A DNA stretch of 64,000 nt, taken from Phoebastria nigripes. Lineage: Eukaryota > Chordata > Aves > Procellariiformes > Diomedeidae. The translations under genes were made by a program, and so were the position numbers. Within the stretch, counting starts at the first letter, position 1, and each line of letters begins with the position of its first letter. Location: contig JAYKAV010002109.1 of the NCBI GenBank assembly GCA_035582835.1, forward strand, positions 2,302,701-2,366,700. Reading direction: 5' to 3'. Positions 1 to 13,700 of this stretch are shown here, in pieces. The notes below the pieces were generated by a model. That model made no database searches and was not told where the DNA came from. It saw only the letters and a program-made list of their open reading frames with translations.

Positions 1-2370
1 TACTAGGTTCTGAATCATGCTTAGTGCTGGAATTTCTGGATTGCTAAAAATCAAACATATCTCTAGAAAGCATGGGCAGTTCCCATTTTTGAAAACATAT
101 GATCAGGGCATAGCAAAATGCACATCCTTTCCATAAGGTCTATGTCCCAACAGAGTTTACCAAACACATTAAAATATTATAGGATTTTTTCCTTTAAAGA
201 TACACTAAACGTTACTCTGGCCTTATTTCAGAAACACCTGCATTGCTCCTCTTCCCCATCACACTTTCTTTAACTACAGTTCTGATATATAGCATGAAAA
301 AGTTTAGTAAAAAACTTTTTCCTNATAATACCTTGATCATCAAATAGAAAAATTAAGAAATATTAACAGCAGTCCCAACTACTAAAGCAGTTTCATGCTC
401 TGCCAGCCTTGGAAAAAAACATTTTTTAAAGCCGAATCTCTTTAACTAGCTAAAAGTTGACATGCTTAACACTATTTTTGGCAAATCATTTTTGTTGGGC
501 GATATTTGCTTTCCCAGCTTGCTGATCTTCCTCTTTGAAGAATGCAAAACAGGTACACAGAGAGCTACCTAGATATTTTTGTACATTATATACACTTTGG
601 GAAAAAAAGGGAAAAAAACACCACACAAGCGGCCCCTTCCAGACCTATGTCTCTTTTTTCCAAAAAGTGTATTGCCATTCATTAAATTTTCTTATAATCT
701 TATGATGGTAATAAATAGTGCTAACAACTATAAAATTGAAAAGCAAATCTGCTTCTTTTTTACTAAAAAATTCAGCAAAAAATTGAGGTGCTTGGGAAAA
801 GTAGATCTTACTTGTCTTTTTACACACCTTTCAAAGCAGAAAATCTTTCATTCAACATACTGAATATGCCATGCAAGATGAACGTATTTTTATAGTGTCT
901 CAAATTAAAATGGGAAAGAAAAGAAATAAGCTTCCATATCCTGCATGCTACACTTAACAGTGAATATTCTGGAGCAGTACAATGATGAGTGTAAGAGCAG
1001 ACTAGTATTTCTATGTAGGAAACCAGCTTAATAATTCTCATTATATCCCTAAAATATTACCTCCTTAAAAACTTCAAAACAACATCTTTAGAGTGCATGT
1101 GATCAGACTCATCAAGCCTACTTACAGCAGCCAGCAATGAACTCAGCAGCAACTTCCCCAGCTTCAACTGAACAGACNACCAGCAAGAGTGAGGGAAGAA
1201 AGGCTGGAGTCCAGGCAGAAGGAGCCAGCACATGCCTGCCCTCAGGCAGCTTTTCAGTAAGTGGACTGGCAGGGAGCCACTTAAAAAGCATGATTACAGC
1301 TCTCCAGATAGTGAGGTTAGGGTGTCAATGTGCTGGAAAGATTCTTGGTTGGAACCTTCAGAAATTCCACTTAACTGAAAAAATAAAGATGGAATATTCC
1401 NAGTTGTTTTTCCAATGTCTCTCTCGATCATAAGCCTGATCCNGACTAGGCCTGGAGCCCCCAGCGAGAAGAGCCGTTAGTCAGCTGTGAAGAATGAGTG
1501 GCCTTTCTGCTGCAACTGCTTGATTTTGCTGCTAAACTCAGANTGAAGCACTACCTTCAGTAATCCAGCTTTTATCTGATGAGCTGCTGGGAAATAGGAG
1601 GAGGTGTCTTTAGCCCATGGTGGGTGCTTAAGAGTAGNTTTTGCCCTCTTATGTATGAAAGCTTTATGTTGTATTAATAAAAAAAATAAAAAATTGTCAT
1701 GCATTTTTCTTATACTCCTCATACATTTCTGAGGAGTTTGATAGTTGTCATCCGTCCTTCTCAAATATTTAACATCTCGCTGCCAAGAAGGCTAGTCTGC
1801 TTTCAGACTCTATTTTGGTATGAATGAATAAAATTAGTCAAGAGAAATATAAACAAAAATGTGTAAGTAACTACAAAAAGACTCCAAACAAATGTAATCA
1901 GCAATAATTATAATGTAAGCAAAAGAAATAGTGTAAATTTAATGAAGTATTGGCCAGAGTTCACATATTTAAATATGACATAACTTTTTTTTGGTGTCTT
2001 GGGAACATATGAAAGACATTTGAGGGTGCAAATGTGCATGATGTTAAGATACAACCAGCAGTCACCTTGCAAGTCCACTCTCCTACTAGAAGTACAAAAA
2101 CTATAGAATAAAATGCCCTGTTCAACTTTAAAAGATCAGATCCAGTGGAACTATGCACAGTGGCAAACACTATCTTTCCTTGTACTGGGAAACAGATTTG
2201 ATACTTTCTTTGTACTGGAGATCTTTCAAGCCAGTATGATGTCATAAGGATCAATGGTTTGTACTTCTGGAAAAGCAACATTTATCTGGACAAATCATGA
2301 ATTCCCATTAAAAAAAGCTATTAAAAGGGAAAAATGGGGACATACATTTAATTGAATTAAAACAAGTGAT

Positions 2371-2515
2371 ATGATATGTATATATAAATATTTTACAGTT
2401 ATATATGTTTTTATATATATTTATATAAAATTATATTATCTACATAATATATTATATATATTTGTTGTGTGTATCATTTGATGTATATACATTTACTTGG
2501 TTTTATATATATACT
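2371..2515. repeat. AT-rich TA/TATATA low-complexity tract
   Basis: A stretch dominated by TATATA and TTATATA units in HDX intron 5. It is simple-sequence DNA with no gene content. Confidence 0.85.
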
Positions 2516-3721
2516 TATTACTATTTTACATATGCTACACTTATTTTTTTTACATCACAAACAGAGAAACAGTTGCTAGTTGCACACTACCTAGAATTCA
2601 AGGTACAGTGAAATACAAAGGCAACAAAGTATTGAAAGTGGAGAGCTTTTCCCAGAAGTGTCCCTCAGTCCAACTCTTCCTGGCTGAGCATGCAGTACAA
2701 GGTAGAGATGCTGTGGTTCACTCATGCCTTACAGCTAACTGCATCATTGCTGTGTCCTGACTCCTTAGGAGAAAGACACCATCCTGCACACTAACCTCCA
2801 GACATCAGTGTTTCCTACTGAAGAAAATGCAGGTTGGCAGGTAAGGAGGGAGGCACAATATGATGTGCCTATATAGATCCCAAAGCAAATTTAGGACAGA
2901 CCCTCTAGAGCACATAATGGAAAATACCCGTCCTACAGATGGGACACATACAATGTGCCTTAGAGAAAGGACAACAGGAAGCACTGAAGACACAAGTCCT
3001 GTAGCATTAATTCAGCCCTTAGAAACCAAAAAAAAATAGCGCAGCATGGTGCAGGACCAAGCTCCACCTAATTCTTGCTACAATTCTCAAGTCTGCCGTG
3101 CAGAGGAATCAGAGGCAGAGGTCGGACAGATACTGGTAACAACAGCAGTTACTATGAAGAAAAGAAATCTTTTTGTTCATTCATGTGTCTATGTTCTAAT
3201 GTAGGGTATGCCAGAGAGTCTCCTGGAGTTGATCAGAGCCTAGTACACCCACCCTGAAGACAAAAGCATTTCAAGTAGATGCTATTGAAAGACGTGTACA
3301 GAACTTCATACTGTCATCCTGTGTGTGCCGATAAGGATGTTCTTAAGGGAACAAAGTAAGGGAGGCGAAGCATCAGTGTCAGTCTTACTGTCCTGTGAAT
3401 AAGGTATTTCATATCCAGAAGACCACTTTGAGATGCTGTCAGTGGAAACAGCTTCACCTTTCAGAAAGCAAACTGAAGAGCTTGGAAAATATGGAGCAGC
3501 TTTGTTCTCTACAGAGAAAAGAGTAATTCTCTTCAGCCTCCAAAACTACAATTTCATTTTTTCATAATTCACATGTGCTTAGGAAAACAAGCAAGTAAAT
3601 AACCAGATTAGTGTTCAATACTGAAAGTAACTTTGGTCCCATTTTGATATACCAACCCAAGAGAGATCTCCACAAAAGAAGAGTTTCAAATAAGGGCTCC
3701 TAGTTCTGCTTTTGTAGTGAT

Positions 3722-4145
3722 GTGAGAACTGAAAGAAAGAGGTGGAAAAAGAGGACAAAGGCTGAAAGGACTAGTCACAATTGTCATGCCTGTTATGAGG
3801 GAAAGGAAGACTCTAACCATGTTTTTGTACTGACTGCAACGACAGTCGGACCATTTTCTGAAGAATGGAAACACTCTGAGCGAATGAGACATCCACAGTT
3901 TGAGAGCGATGATGTATGGGAATACAGTGGCAACAACTGATGCTGCACCAAACTTCCAACCTCTGGAAGAGATGATGTGGAGTGGTTCTCAGGAATCAGG
4001 TTATCTACACCAAACCTGTACTTTTCTAAAGCAATCCTTCCTCAATGACACCTACATGGACTATCAAACTGAAGTGACCCAGAATTCTTCGCGGTACCCT
4101 TTGCCCTCTATTACATCTCAACCTGGCTTCAAGACAGTCATGTAA
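3722..4145 (+). other. Two overlapping unassigned open frames, antisense to HDX
   Basis: A 72-codon frame (3722-3940) overlaps, one frame over, an 81-codon frame (3900-4145). Both have a protein-like mixed composition (for example LEEMMWSGSQESGYLHQT in the second). I do not recognise the product. They could be a decayed retrocopy with one frameshift, or chance. No splice signals, start context or repeat signature supports a gene. Confidence 0.15.
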
Positions 4146-4582
4146 ATTTTTTTTTTCCTATTTTTGAGCATTTTCTTTTATATCTTTACAATGATTTTTT
4201 CCTGTAAGCATTAATGAGAAATATTTTCCCTGTACCTTTAGAAAGGCTTTTTTGATTCTTAATAGCAATATAAATAGCACTTTTCAGTCTTCTAGAATAT
4301 CCCTAAAAAATGTAACACTTTTACTTAAAATCTTACTCAGGTCTAAAGAGAATGTCAAACAGCTCATAGTGCTACTCCTGCTGCTGATCAATAAGACTCT
4401 TACCTGAGGGCTTTTTTCTATTTATAGACTGCAGAAAGAACAAGAGAGCACTTCCCAACATGGTCATTCATTATGTAATACGTGAAATCTATTTCAAGCT
4501 TCCTCATGAAATTTTTAAAGGCTTTCATCTGTCCTATTTTTGCTTCTGCGACAAGATAGGGGAAGACTCTTAGATTTCTTAC

Positions 4583-4729
4583 CCGCACTATTTCACAGTC
4601 AACATTTAATTCTGCAGCCACAGCTTCAATTTTCTCTCTGCAGACTGAGCCCAGGCTGGTCATGCCATTGTCCCAGTATTTCTTTAGGGTAGCTAAGTCT
4701 CGGTCACTAAATTGTGTGCGGTCCTGTAA
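4583..4729 (-). CDS. HDX: HDX coding exon 5: first two-thirds of homeodomain 2
   Basis: Encodes residues 443-491, starting LQDRTQFSDRDL and ending DCEIVR (147 bp, 49 codons). The acceptor is ATCTTACAG and the donor GTAAGA after CGG; both borders are phase 0. It carries helices 1 and 2 of the second divergent homeodomain, including KKYWDNGMTSLG. Translation past the donor, from 4582 leftward, loses all resemblance to HDX, which supports the border. The recognition helix, expected to begin T-W-I-G-N-R-R-R, should start the next exon, which I could not find in 1-4582. The exon has the same length, phase and homeodomain position as exon 2. Confidence 0.95.
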
Positions 4730-7700
4730 CTGTAAGATAAAAAAAATACTGTTAGATTTTAAAAAAATTCTGCTTATGCTGTTTCCATTTAATTTTCAAG
4801 AGGTCTTGCATACAGTAAGACACACGTTATTCTGTCTCCATGGCTTTTCTTCTCTTTTAACTCTCCCTTAAGAATTTTTTTTTTTTTTTTAAGTTTGTTT
4901 TTTTATCCAGGGCAGTACAGAGTTCCCTGGGATTTGCTTTAAAGGCAATGGCAGTGCTAACGCAAGTTTAAAGCACTTCAGCTTTGTTTCAACTCCACCT
5001 GATTTTTTAAATTTGTTTTATCTCATTCTGTAAGGCCTTACTGAAAATAACTTTTTTCCCCTTGTGCTGTTTACTCTCTCCACCCAATTTATGCAAATTA
5101 TTCCTTAAGGCTTTTCAAGTTTCTCACCCTCCCCCACCTAAAGTTCTTTTATCTTACTGCAAACTACAATACATGCATAATTTAAAGGATTCTGAATTCC
5201 TGAAGGGAATACTTTTCATGTTTATTTGGTAAGCTTCAGAGTTTAAATTGGTTCCACTGTTTATTTGTGAATTCCCTAACTCGTTGTGTATATTTATCAA
5301 AATATGTGATAGTGGATTACTGATATAAGGAGTAACACTGAGAAACAAATCCTAGACATCCTACCACTTCTTGAACTGTTGTGGGCATACAGTATCATTT
5401 GCTAGTAGCAAGCTTTATCAAAAGTTTTTAGCCCAGAATTTTAACTAAAATCTACAGTTTCTTTATACTAACCCATGTTTGTCATCTCTCCTGCTATTAG
5501 GAGTACATAAATGCAACAGTAAAGTCTGCACTAATAAGTTGTAGCCACATGTGCCAAATTTGTCATTATTTCAACAGCTGAATTTAGTAAGACATAATCA
5601 TGATTTCAGTATCTGAAATCTGGGTTTGCCCATTTAAAAACTGTTAAAAGTTAGAATGAAATAACTTTAAAATGGAGTAAAAAGAAATTTTGCAGAACTA
5701 GAATCATTTGACAATCTTGTACAGTTANCAATTTTAATTTTTATTAATCTTCAGAACATGGTAATCCTTGCAATTGTCTTCTTTTAAAAATTACTATTTC
5801 TCTAAATGTTAAAAGCACTTGAGTATATGAATATAAAATAGGGGTATCAAAACCTTGTCTCCTTAAAATAATCCCAGGTGGTCCAGTAAAAAAAATGTAC
5901 CAGTTATATTCAAATATGGTCCGTTATTAACTGCTACCAGGCACTCAGATTTTTTTCTTGGCTACCGTTTCATGCATTCAAGTACAGAATCAGAGAAGCT
6001 GCTTCCATCCTGCCCATCCATTAGCTGACATCTCATGGAGGAAGCGCAGGACCCCGGGAGCTCCCCTGCAGAGCGAGGCGGGTGGTGCGGGGAGCCCGCG
6101 GGCACACCACGCACGCCGCCCGGCAGCAGCTCTCCTCTGGTCCTGCACCCCAAGCAGCTATTAGCAGCCACGGCACACGAGATGCACTCCCAGACGGCAT
6201 GCTGCCGTCTATTTAAATCTAAAAGGAATCCAGCTGGCACATTTCAAGGCTGCTCTAGGATGAGCAGCAAAGTGCAGTAAGTGGACTTCACCTCAACAGC
6301 ACCCTGCTGAGCAAAGCTACATCCCTGATGCCCACTCACCCTTAGCAGATGCCGGTTTTCCCCGTATGCCTGACCTGAGCTCCTCCTACCTACAAACTAT
6401 TTTCAAAGAACAAAAGTATAGTTATCTCCTGAATCGCTGCAGCAATATCTCCTTTTATAGCTGTTGNGGAAATAGATTGTAACTTCTGAAAGTGATGGGA
6501 AGAGCTCTTGCTCTGCAGTCGGGGAGTGGCAGCCAAGCGCTGAGGAAAGGGAAGGCTGAAAGGAGCATGATAGCAACACTCAAACTACACGGAGAAACAA
6601 GTCACTCTGGCCTATCCTGCTTTCCTGAACGCTCAGGGCAACTTCACCTTCTAAAGCATACTGAGCATTTTTTAAACATAAATAAATAAGTAACATTCGC
6701 TGTTGGTTCTGGAGAGTTCACACTGACAACACTGCTGCAACAATCCACCACTCACACAGCTTACTTGCGATCTGCACTTATCAGGAAAATAAAATAGAAA
6801 ATTTCTTCCTGTTTAATATGCACAGCATAAAGAAACCCCCTGGAACATGCCATGGAAATTCCCCCTCCCCAGCAGAGGGGTGAAATGAGAGAAGCAAAAG
6901 GCAATCTGCCTAATATTACTGCAAATGTAAGGGAGTAACCCCGGTTAGCGTTGTCTTCTCTCGCTTAGTTTGTTGCAATGGCCAAATTAGAACAAAACCC
7001 AAAGAAAGTACAGCTGATGCTGGAATAAGTTCAGATTTCCGTTTGCCACATGATTTTCCAGTTATCTAAGAAAATGCTTCTTCTACTGAAAGAATACAGG
7101 GCAAGAATACTAACAGAAAAGCTTTATATTTGCGATATGCAAATAGATGCCACGTTAGACAAAAGACACACAATAACTGACTATAGACAGAGTTACCAAC
7201 GGGGTGGTACTGCGGGAAGGGTGCAGAGGCTGCTCAGCTTTTACTGACTAAATACAAGGATTTTAAGTGGGGAAAGCAGTGTTCAGCAAAACCATCTGGC
7301 CTTCAAAAATGTACTTAAAAAAAGCGGCGTCATATCTATTCCATTTTAGGTGGATGTATGTTAATTCTGATGACCTACTACAAATGTTTTAATGAAATTC
7401 TTATTAGATAAATCACTGTTCAATAGTTTTCACCTCACAACTGCTATATCATTTTGCTGCAGGACCAGGGTAGTCAGTCTCAACAACTTAGATCAAAGTA
7501 GATGTTTTAAAGTTACGGGAACTCTCCTGTAGCTACATTCCCAAAGAAGTCTTTTGCAGCCACTTTCTGTGGAAATGGAGAGGGGAGAAAAAAAACCAAA
7601 ACAACTTAGTCTACAACAACCTCCTTGTCAAAAACAATCCCTAGTGTTTCAGATGGCAATATGTAGTTTTGCTTTTTTGTTGCTGTTGCAGTTACTGCCA

Positions 7701-10700
7701 CACCAGGTACTTTATTCCTTCACTCGTTCCTGAAGAGCTCCTGCAGCAGCACATGAATCACGGCGATACCGATCGCAGGTCAGAGAAGGAAATGGATAAC
7801 AAGTTTTTTCAGTCAACTGATATGAAAGAAAAAACAAAAAACCCACAACACATACCACATGAAAGAGTCCAGAAAACAAGAACAAAACTGAGGGGAAAAA
7901 CAAGTGCATGTAAATAGAAGATGGGATGAAAAGTCAAGTCCCCCTCAGGGTTGAGGAGAGCAGCCATACTGAGATGCCTGGCTCAATCCACCCTAGCAAA
8001 CTCAGCGTGTTCTCCAATTAGTACTTCTCATCCCACTTGAACTTTTCTACTTTGGAGTCTGTATCTCATTTTTGCCATTTTTTTTCCACCAAGATCAGCA
8101 CCGAGTAACCTACTGAACACGGCCGAGCAGGTAGGAATTGAGCCCCTGAAAAGCTGAAAGCGCTATCTTCAGAAAGGTACGTTTCGGCAGCGTAAGTAAT
8201 AACGGTAATACAGCTGGTCAGTCTTTGCAGCAATGAAAGACAGAACCGATCACGCTACTGGACTTGAAATTTTACCAGTGCCCCAAAAGAAAGATTCTCG
8301 ACGTTTAAGGGCTCTGATCCACAAAGAAGCTGCTAAGAGGGTAGCAGGTCACTGCACATCAAGTGAACCGCAGGAGCTGCCTGCCCGCACGCTCGCGCAC
8401 GGTGAATGTGAGCTGCTTTACGCCATCTCAGAGGGGGCAAGGGAAGATCATTTACTTACACTGCTCTCACTTGCTGCACCGCTGTAACGGCATCAGTCTC
8501 AACCCTTACACTCACTAGATGTAAGTAACACTTCAGCTTGTCCAAAATTGAGATCCAGACTAATGACCTTTGGATGATTGACCGTGCCATGTGCCCGTTC
8601 ATGAATTTCTTAGAGAAATCACAAACTACATTCAATTACAGGATCATCCCCTTGACAAAGATTATACGTAAGTTTGACTCCTGCATTATACACTGCTCAA
8701 AAATTACATAATGCTTTTACAAAATCCAATGTTTTTTGTGAGAGAATAAAGGGTAGAATTTCTACATTGAACATAAAACTACACTTCCATCAATTTAGTT
8801 AATAACTTTCTCATGCTTAGTATCATCAGAGGAACTGAGGAAACAAGAAGAAAACCCCGTGTCCTACAAATATCATAACACTGATGGTTATGCATCAGTT
8901 AGCATAGGAAAACAATATCAAAAGATAGTATTGAAAAGCTTCATATTTAGGACAACACTTTCCATAGCTGAAGACCAGCCAGTAACTCAGTTCATATTTT
9001 TACTTCATTATAACAACCATTATGAATACAATTCTCATTTCCTCTCTTCAGATCCACTGCTTGCTGATTCGAGGCTCGGCTTCATCCTCAGCAGTATTAA
9101 CTGTTTGCTGAATTACCAGTTCTGTTGTCCATAGTTTGAAAAGCGGAGAGAAGCTTCTTCCAGCAGAAAATAAGACTATCAACTCACAAAGAAAAGCAAT
9201 CCTTGTGAGCAAATTGAATCAGTAATTCTGCCGAGCGCAGGGTTAAACCCTGCTTATTCCCTGACCTCTCAAGTGTAATAACAACATTCTTATAGGAGAT
9301 GACCCAGTTTATTATAGACATTCCTGGCACTTTGCCGAGCCCCTCATAATACCCACTGTGCATGCAATATTTGTGTTGCAAATCTAGTGTCTATAATTGG
9401 TACGAATAATTGCATTGCAGTGGAGTGTCCTTATCCTGCCTTTTATTAGAGCCTGCTTTTTTGGATCAGTTTTTATGCATCAGTTGAAAATGTTTCAGGC
9501 CACATGCACAAAAGCTATACACAATCTTCAGATTATTAATAAAAGACATGTTAAAAAATGAAAGAACTAGAGCTTTAATATAAATGTAATAACTACTGCA
9601 TTTATGCTGCAGCTGAGCACTGTATGTTGTTAACAGAAAGTTATGTTTATTTAAATTGCCCTGAAATCACATTAAATCAACAGTTCAGTTCTGATGCTTT
9701 GTGATGAAATGTTCTAAGGTAATGGTTACTTCTAGCAAACAAACCTCTCGCAACAAGTTTTAGTCACTACCACTCAGATACTCTATCATAGAGAAACAGT
9801 AAGAAATCTCACAGACTAATACTTTTTTTGCACATTTTCAAGGTTATTTAAAGTTTAGTAAAAAGTAGAATAGGACAAACAGTGACACTTCCNTCCAATA
9901 CTCTCTAGCAACCCCACGATCTTAGAAATTGGACAAACGTCTTACTTTAAGTTACTCTAAACAAATAGGCTCAAAACGAGATTGGACATTTCTAAGGCTA
10001 GCTTCATTTGATACCCACTCTTACACTGGAACAAATGAGCCTGTATCTGCTTCTCCACACTTTTCATATTTTTTAAGATATCCATCACGATCCTCCGCTC
10101 CCTCCCAGTCATCTCTTTTCAAGTCTGAAGAGATACAGCCCATTTGGTTGTTCACTGTATGGCTCTTCCGTGCCTTTCATCACTGTTACTGCTTCTCTGT
10201 TATATTTTGGGAGGAACAGGAACATCATAAGTGCACGCAGCATTCAAGGCATGAATAAATCCCAGATTCTTCTATATGACCATAGTGTTATTTGGCTTTG
10301 TTCCCTATTCCTAATGATGCCAGCATGCAGCGCCCTGAACTTTTGACACTACTTCATGTCTAACTGATTTTTTCAGAGGATTATCAATTCATATCTCAAG
10401 ATCTTATTTGTACGTAATAATACTTATTTCTGAATCAATCATTCTACATATGTTCCCCCTTTCCCATCTGCACCATTTAATATTATTCTTACTCTTCAGT
10501 TTATTATTTCTCGATTTCACTGCCCAATACACTTGAGGTCTCTTACTCCTTAGCAGACTTCGTATCTTCTTGCCCAATGATTAATACAGTTCACTTCTTT
10601 ATAGAAAGGATAGGTCAGTCTTCAGTCATACACATGACTCAAGAGTACAGAATTTGCTTTATTGTCACTTTATTTCACTCCAAAATTCTGAAGGTCTATA

Positions 10701-13700
10701 TTTTCCTTAACACTACCAGAATATTTAACCTCATTAAAGCTACACCAGATTACATGTTCCCTCAGTTTGATGTTTTAAGTTCAGGTTTCACAATGTCACA
10801 AAGCTGTCCCCCATTTCAGTGATACCCAGTCTCCTGCTACAGAACCAGTCCTGCTGCTTTGACTAGACACTGATGCGCATATACAGTGTAGTTGCCCGTG
10901 CAGGAACAGTACAGTCAGAAGCATCTCTGAAAGAACTGTACTTTCTGCAGATAGGTATGCTGCATGCACTTCCACCCAGGAAAGCCCCAAAGGCTCCCAG
11001 GCCGTGCATGATTCTCCCCAGGGAAAAAAAATAAAAGGCAGCTAGTAGCTCTAACTACCAGAGCGATCCAGAGAGCTGGTATCTAGACATTGCCTTTCCC
11101 CAAGTCTTGACAGTTCCCTTCTCATCACATGAGCAGATAAGTACCCGTCACGAGATACCTTCAATCTTCTTAGGACAAAGAAATGTACCTGAAGGCCTCA
11201 GCAAAGCAAATGGTTAGGAGTGAGTTGCTACTGCCAGCTTCATTGATAGAGCAGAAGATACAGCAGCAAGCTGCACAGCCTTCAGGCAAAAAGATGTTTG
11301 GAAATGGACTGCAAGCCAAACGGCANCTGAAGGCACCCTTAAACTATTACTGCTAACATACTACTACTGCACAAACTGTTAGATTTCTGGAAAAGAGACT
11401 TTTTGCATCTTTTCCCACTGGTTGGGTAAGCTTGAAGTTTGCTCTGATGGAAGCAGGACTGATAAATATTTCATAGTACCACAGCTGGAAAAGAGCGGCA
11501 ACTGCTTCGACACTCAGCCAAAATTACATATATTCTTTAATACGTGTTTCTAAACCAAACACAGCTAAGAAGATGACGACAAAAAGAGAGAAAAAAGAAA
11601 AAAGAGAGATCAGTGCAATAGAACAGTCTAGCCAAAAATTACACTCTAAACTCCAGCCATCTCACTCCACAATTTCTAAAACCAACCTCCAATCCACACA
11701 AACTGACAACTCACCCTTCTTCTTGAGACTTTGAACTAGTTTGTTAAATAGTGAACATTCAGCCTCAAAGTAAGCTGATTTTTAGACAGTAATTATCATG
11801 ATTCTTACTTAATCTATTGATGTCTTCCTCATATTTGACTAGAAAGTCTGCTTTTCCAGTTCCTGGCCAGATATAACATTCTTTCCAGCCTGCAGGATCA
11901 CAGCATACAATAAGCCTAGGTGATTTGTGAAACTTCGGTGCAGTATGCCATATAATAAAAAGAGGTATTTTGTCTGAAACGATGGTAAGACTTGCCTTCC
12001 TTTTGCACTAACTGAAGGATTGGTGTTGGCAGTAGTGAAGAGGTGCTGTTCACAGCAAGAAGGTCATGACATACTATGCATGTTATTATCATCTAATGTA
12101 AACATTAACAAAGTGAAATACCTTGAGATATGTGGTGAAATATTTCACAGAAGGAGGAAGAACATTAACCGGTTATCCAAATTACATGGAAGAAAAGCTA
12201 TGAACAAGGACAGCATTCACAATTCAGTCCTGTGGAGATCTTCAGGTTAGCTTGTCAGTCCCTCTTGCTGAAGACTCTGACTTTCTTACTCAGACATTCT
12301 CTAACCAACTTGACTAAAATACAGTTTTCATCCCTCTGCTCTTCTAGGAGAAGAGAGGAATGTGAACAGGTGAAGAGAACTTCTCAAGTTAGTATTTGTA
12401 TACTTTTAAAACAAAAGGTACAATTGAAGTGCACTTTGACTTTAGGTAGTTTTAATCCCTATGGGTGCTCTTTTTACTTTAAAAGCCACACTAAACATCT
12501 TTTTCTCCAGCGCACGTAGGCTTACAGTGGCAGCAGGCAGTTTTCATAAAATTTTTAGACCACCATCCAACGAGGTATTTTCTTTAGTAGTTATACTGAT
12601 GTATCTCCCCCACCTAGTCTCCTCCACACAATCCAGCTGTCTTCCCAATGCCCATAGATATGCCAGCACAACTGGTGGCAGGTCTCACACTGACCTGGGG
12701 TTAGATCAGCTCCTTTACCTGATTCAAAGTGCGTCTGCTGTACTCTTTCTGTGACAGGCAGGACTCTGAGGGGAACACTTTAATGCCACTATCTCCAGAA
12801 TTTTATTGAAATAGGCAATGTTTAAAGAGCAATTTAAAAAAATCAAAATCTAGCACAGGAACCCTCCACTTATTTCAGATATTTTCTCCCAAAATATACA
12901 CGCCAGATTGAGAGGCCAGAGCCCCCAAGCCGAAGCTCTAGGCAGATTCAGCTAACCTACCTACGGTAGAGGTTCCACCAAAGCGCAGAAGTACACTATT
13001 CAAGAAGGTATCAAAGCCCTCACTACAATGCAGTGTTGCTTCAGGTGGGGAAAAATACAAGACCAGCTCCCCTGTGAGTTTCTCCACTGAGGGCAGCATT
13101 CCCTTGAAACCTCGCATGAACTAGCCTAGATGTTAACATGAAAGACAACTGAAGTTTCATTTAAAATCCCACCCAAAATACCCAAGTTGCATACCATGTG
13201 ATTTACTATGTCTGCTTCTGAAGGGTGATGGGCAGAAATAATTCTAAGACCTTAATCTGTTATCTAAAGGACTTTGTGTTTCAGACTTGATATCAAGACC
13301 ACTAAAATGATTTCTAATTACAGATTTTTAGAGAGAGAGCGTGCGCGCGCCAAGCCCAAATACCCACTCTCCTCAAAAAATAAAACTTCACAACTAAGCC
13401 AGGCACAGCTTACCTAGAGTCAACACCTATGTGACAAATATTTTTCATAGTTAGCATACTAAGTTATGTGTACAATAAACACCAACCATTCTGCTAAGAC
13501 ATCAGATGACACATGACTTAAGCACAGTTAGTACACTCAAGACTTAAATGCAAGGACAAAAGTGAAGATATTTTTCCCCCTTTTAGTTCTCTTTAACCAG
13601 TATCTTCATTGCTATTTTTGAATACTTGTTATCCTTTCACCACCCTGTGAAAAACTAAAAATCAATGCATTTGTAAAGGCCAATGCATTGCACATGCACC

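Larger units (their letters stand above)
1..4582. other. HDX: HDX intron 5 (partial)
   Basis: No recognisable HDX exon was found to the left of exon 5 on the minus strand; in particular, no T-W-I-G-N-R-R-R coding segment was seen. The stretch is AT-rich intronic DNA with one simple repeat (2371-2515) and a plus-strand pair of overlapping open frames at 3722-4145 of unknown status. Confidence 0.8.

Noticed and set aside
1..4582. Next HDX exon carrying the second recognition helix
   Set aside because: I searched the minus strand for the expected T-W-I-G-N-R-R-R segment and saw nothing, so it is taken to lie outside the window.
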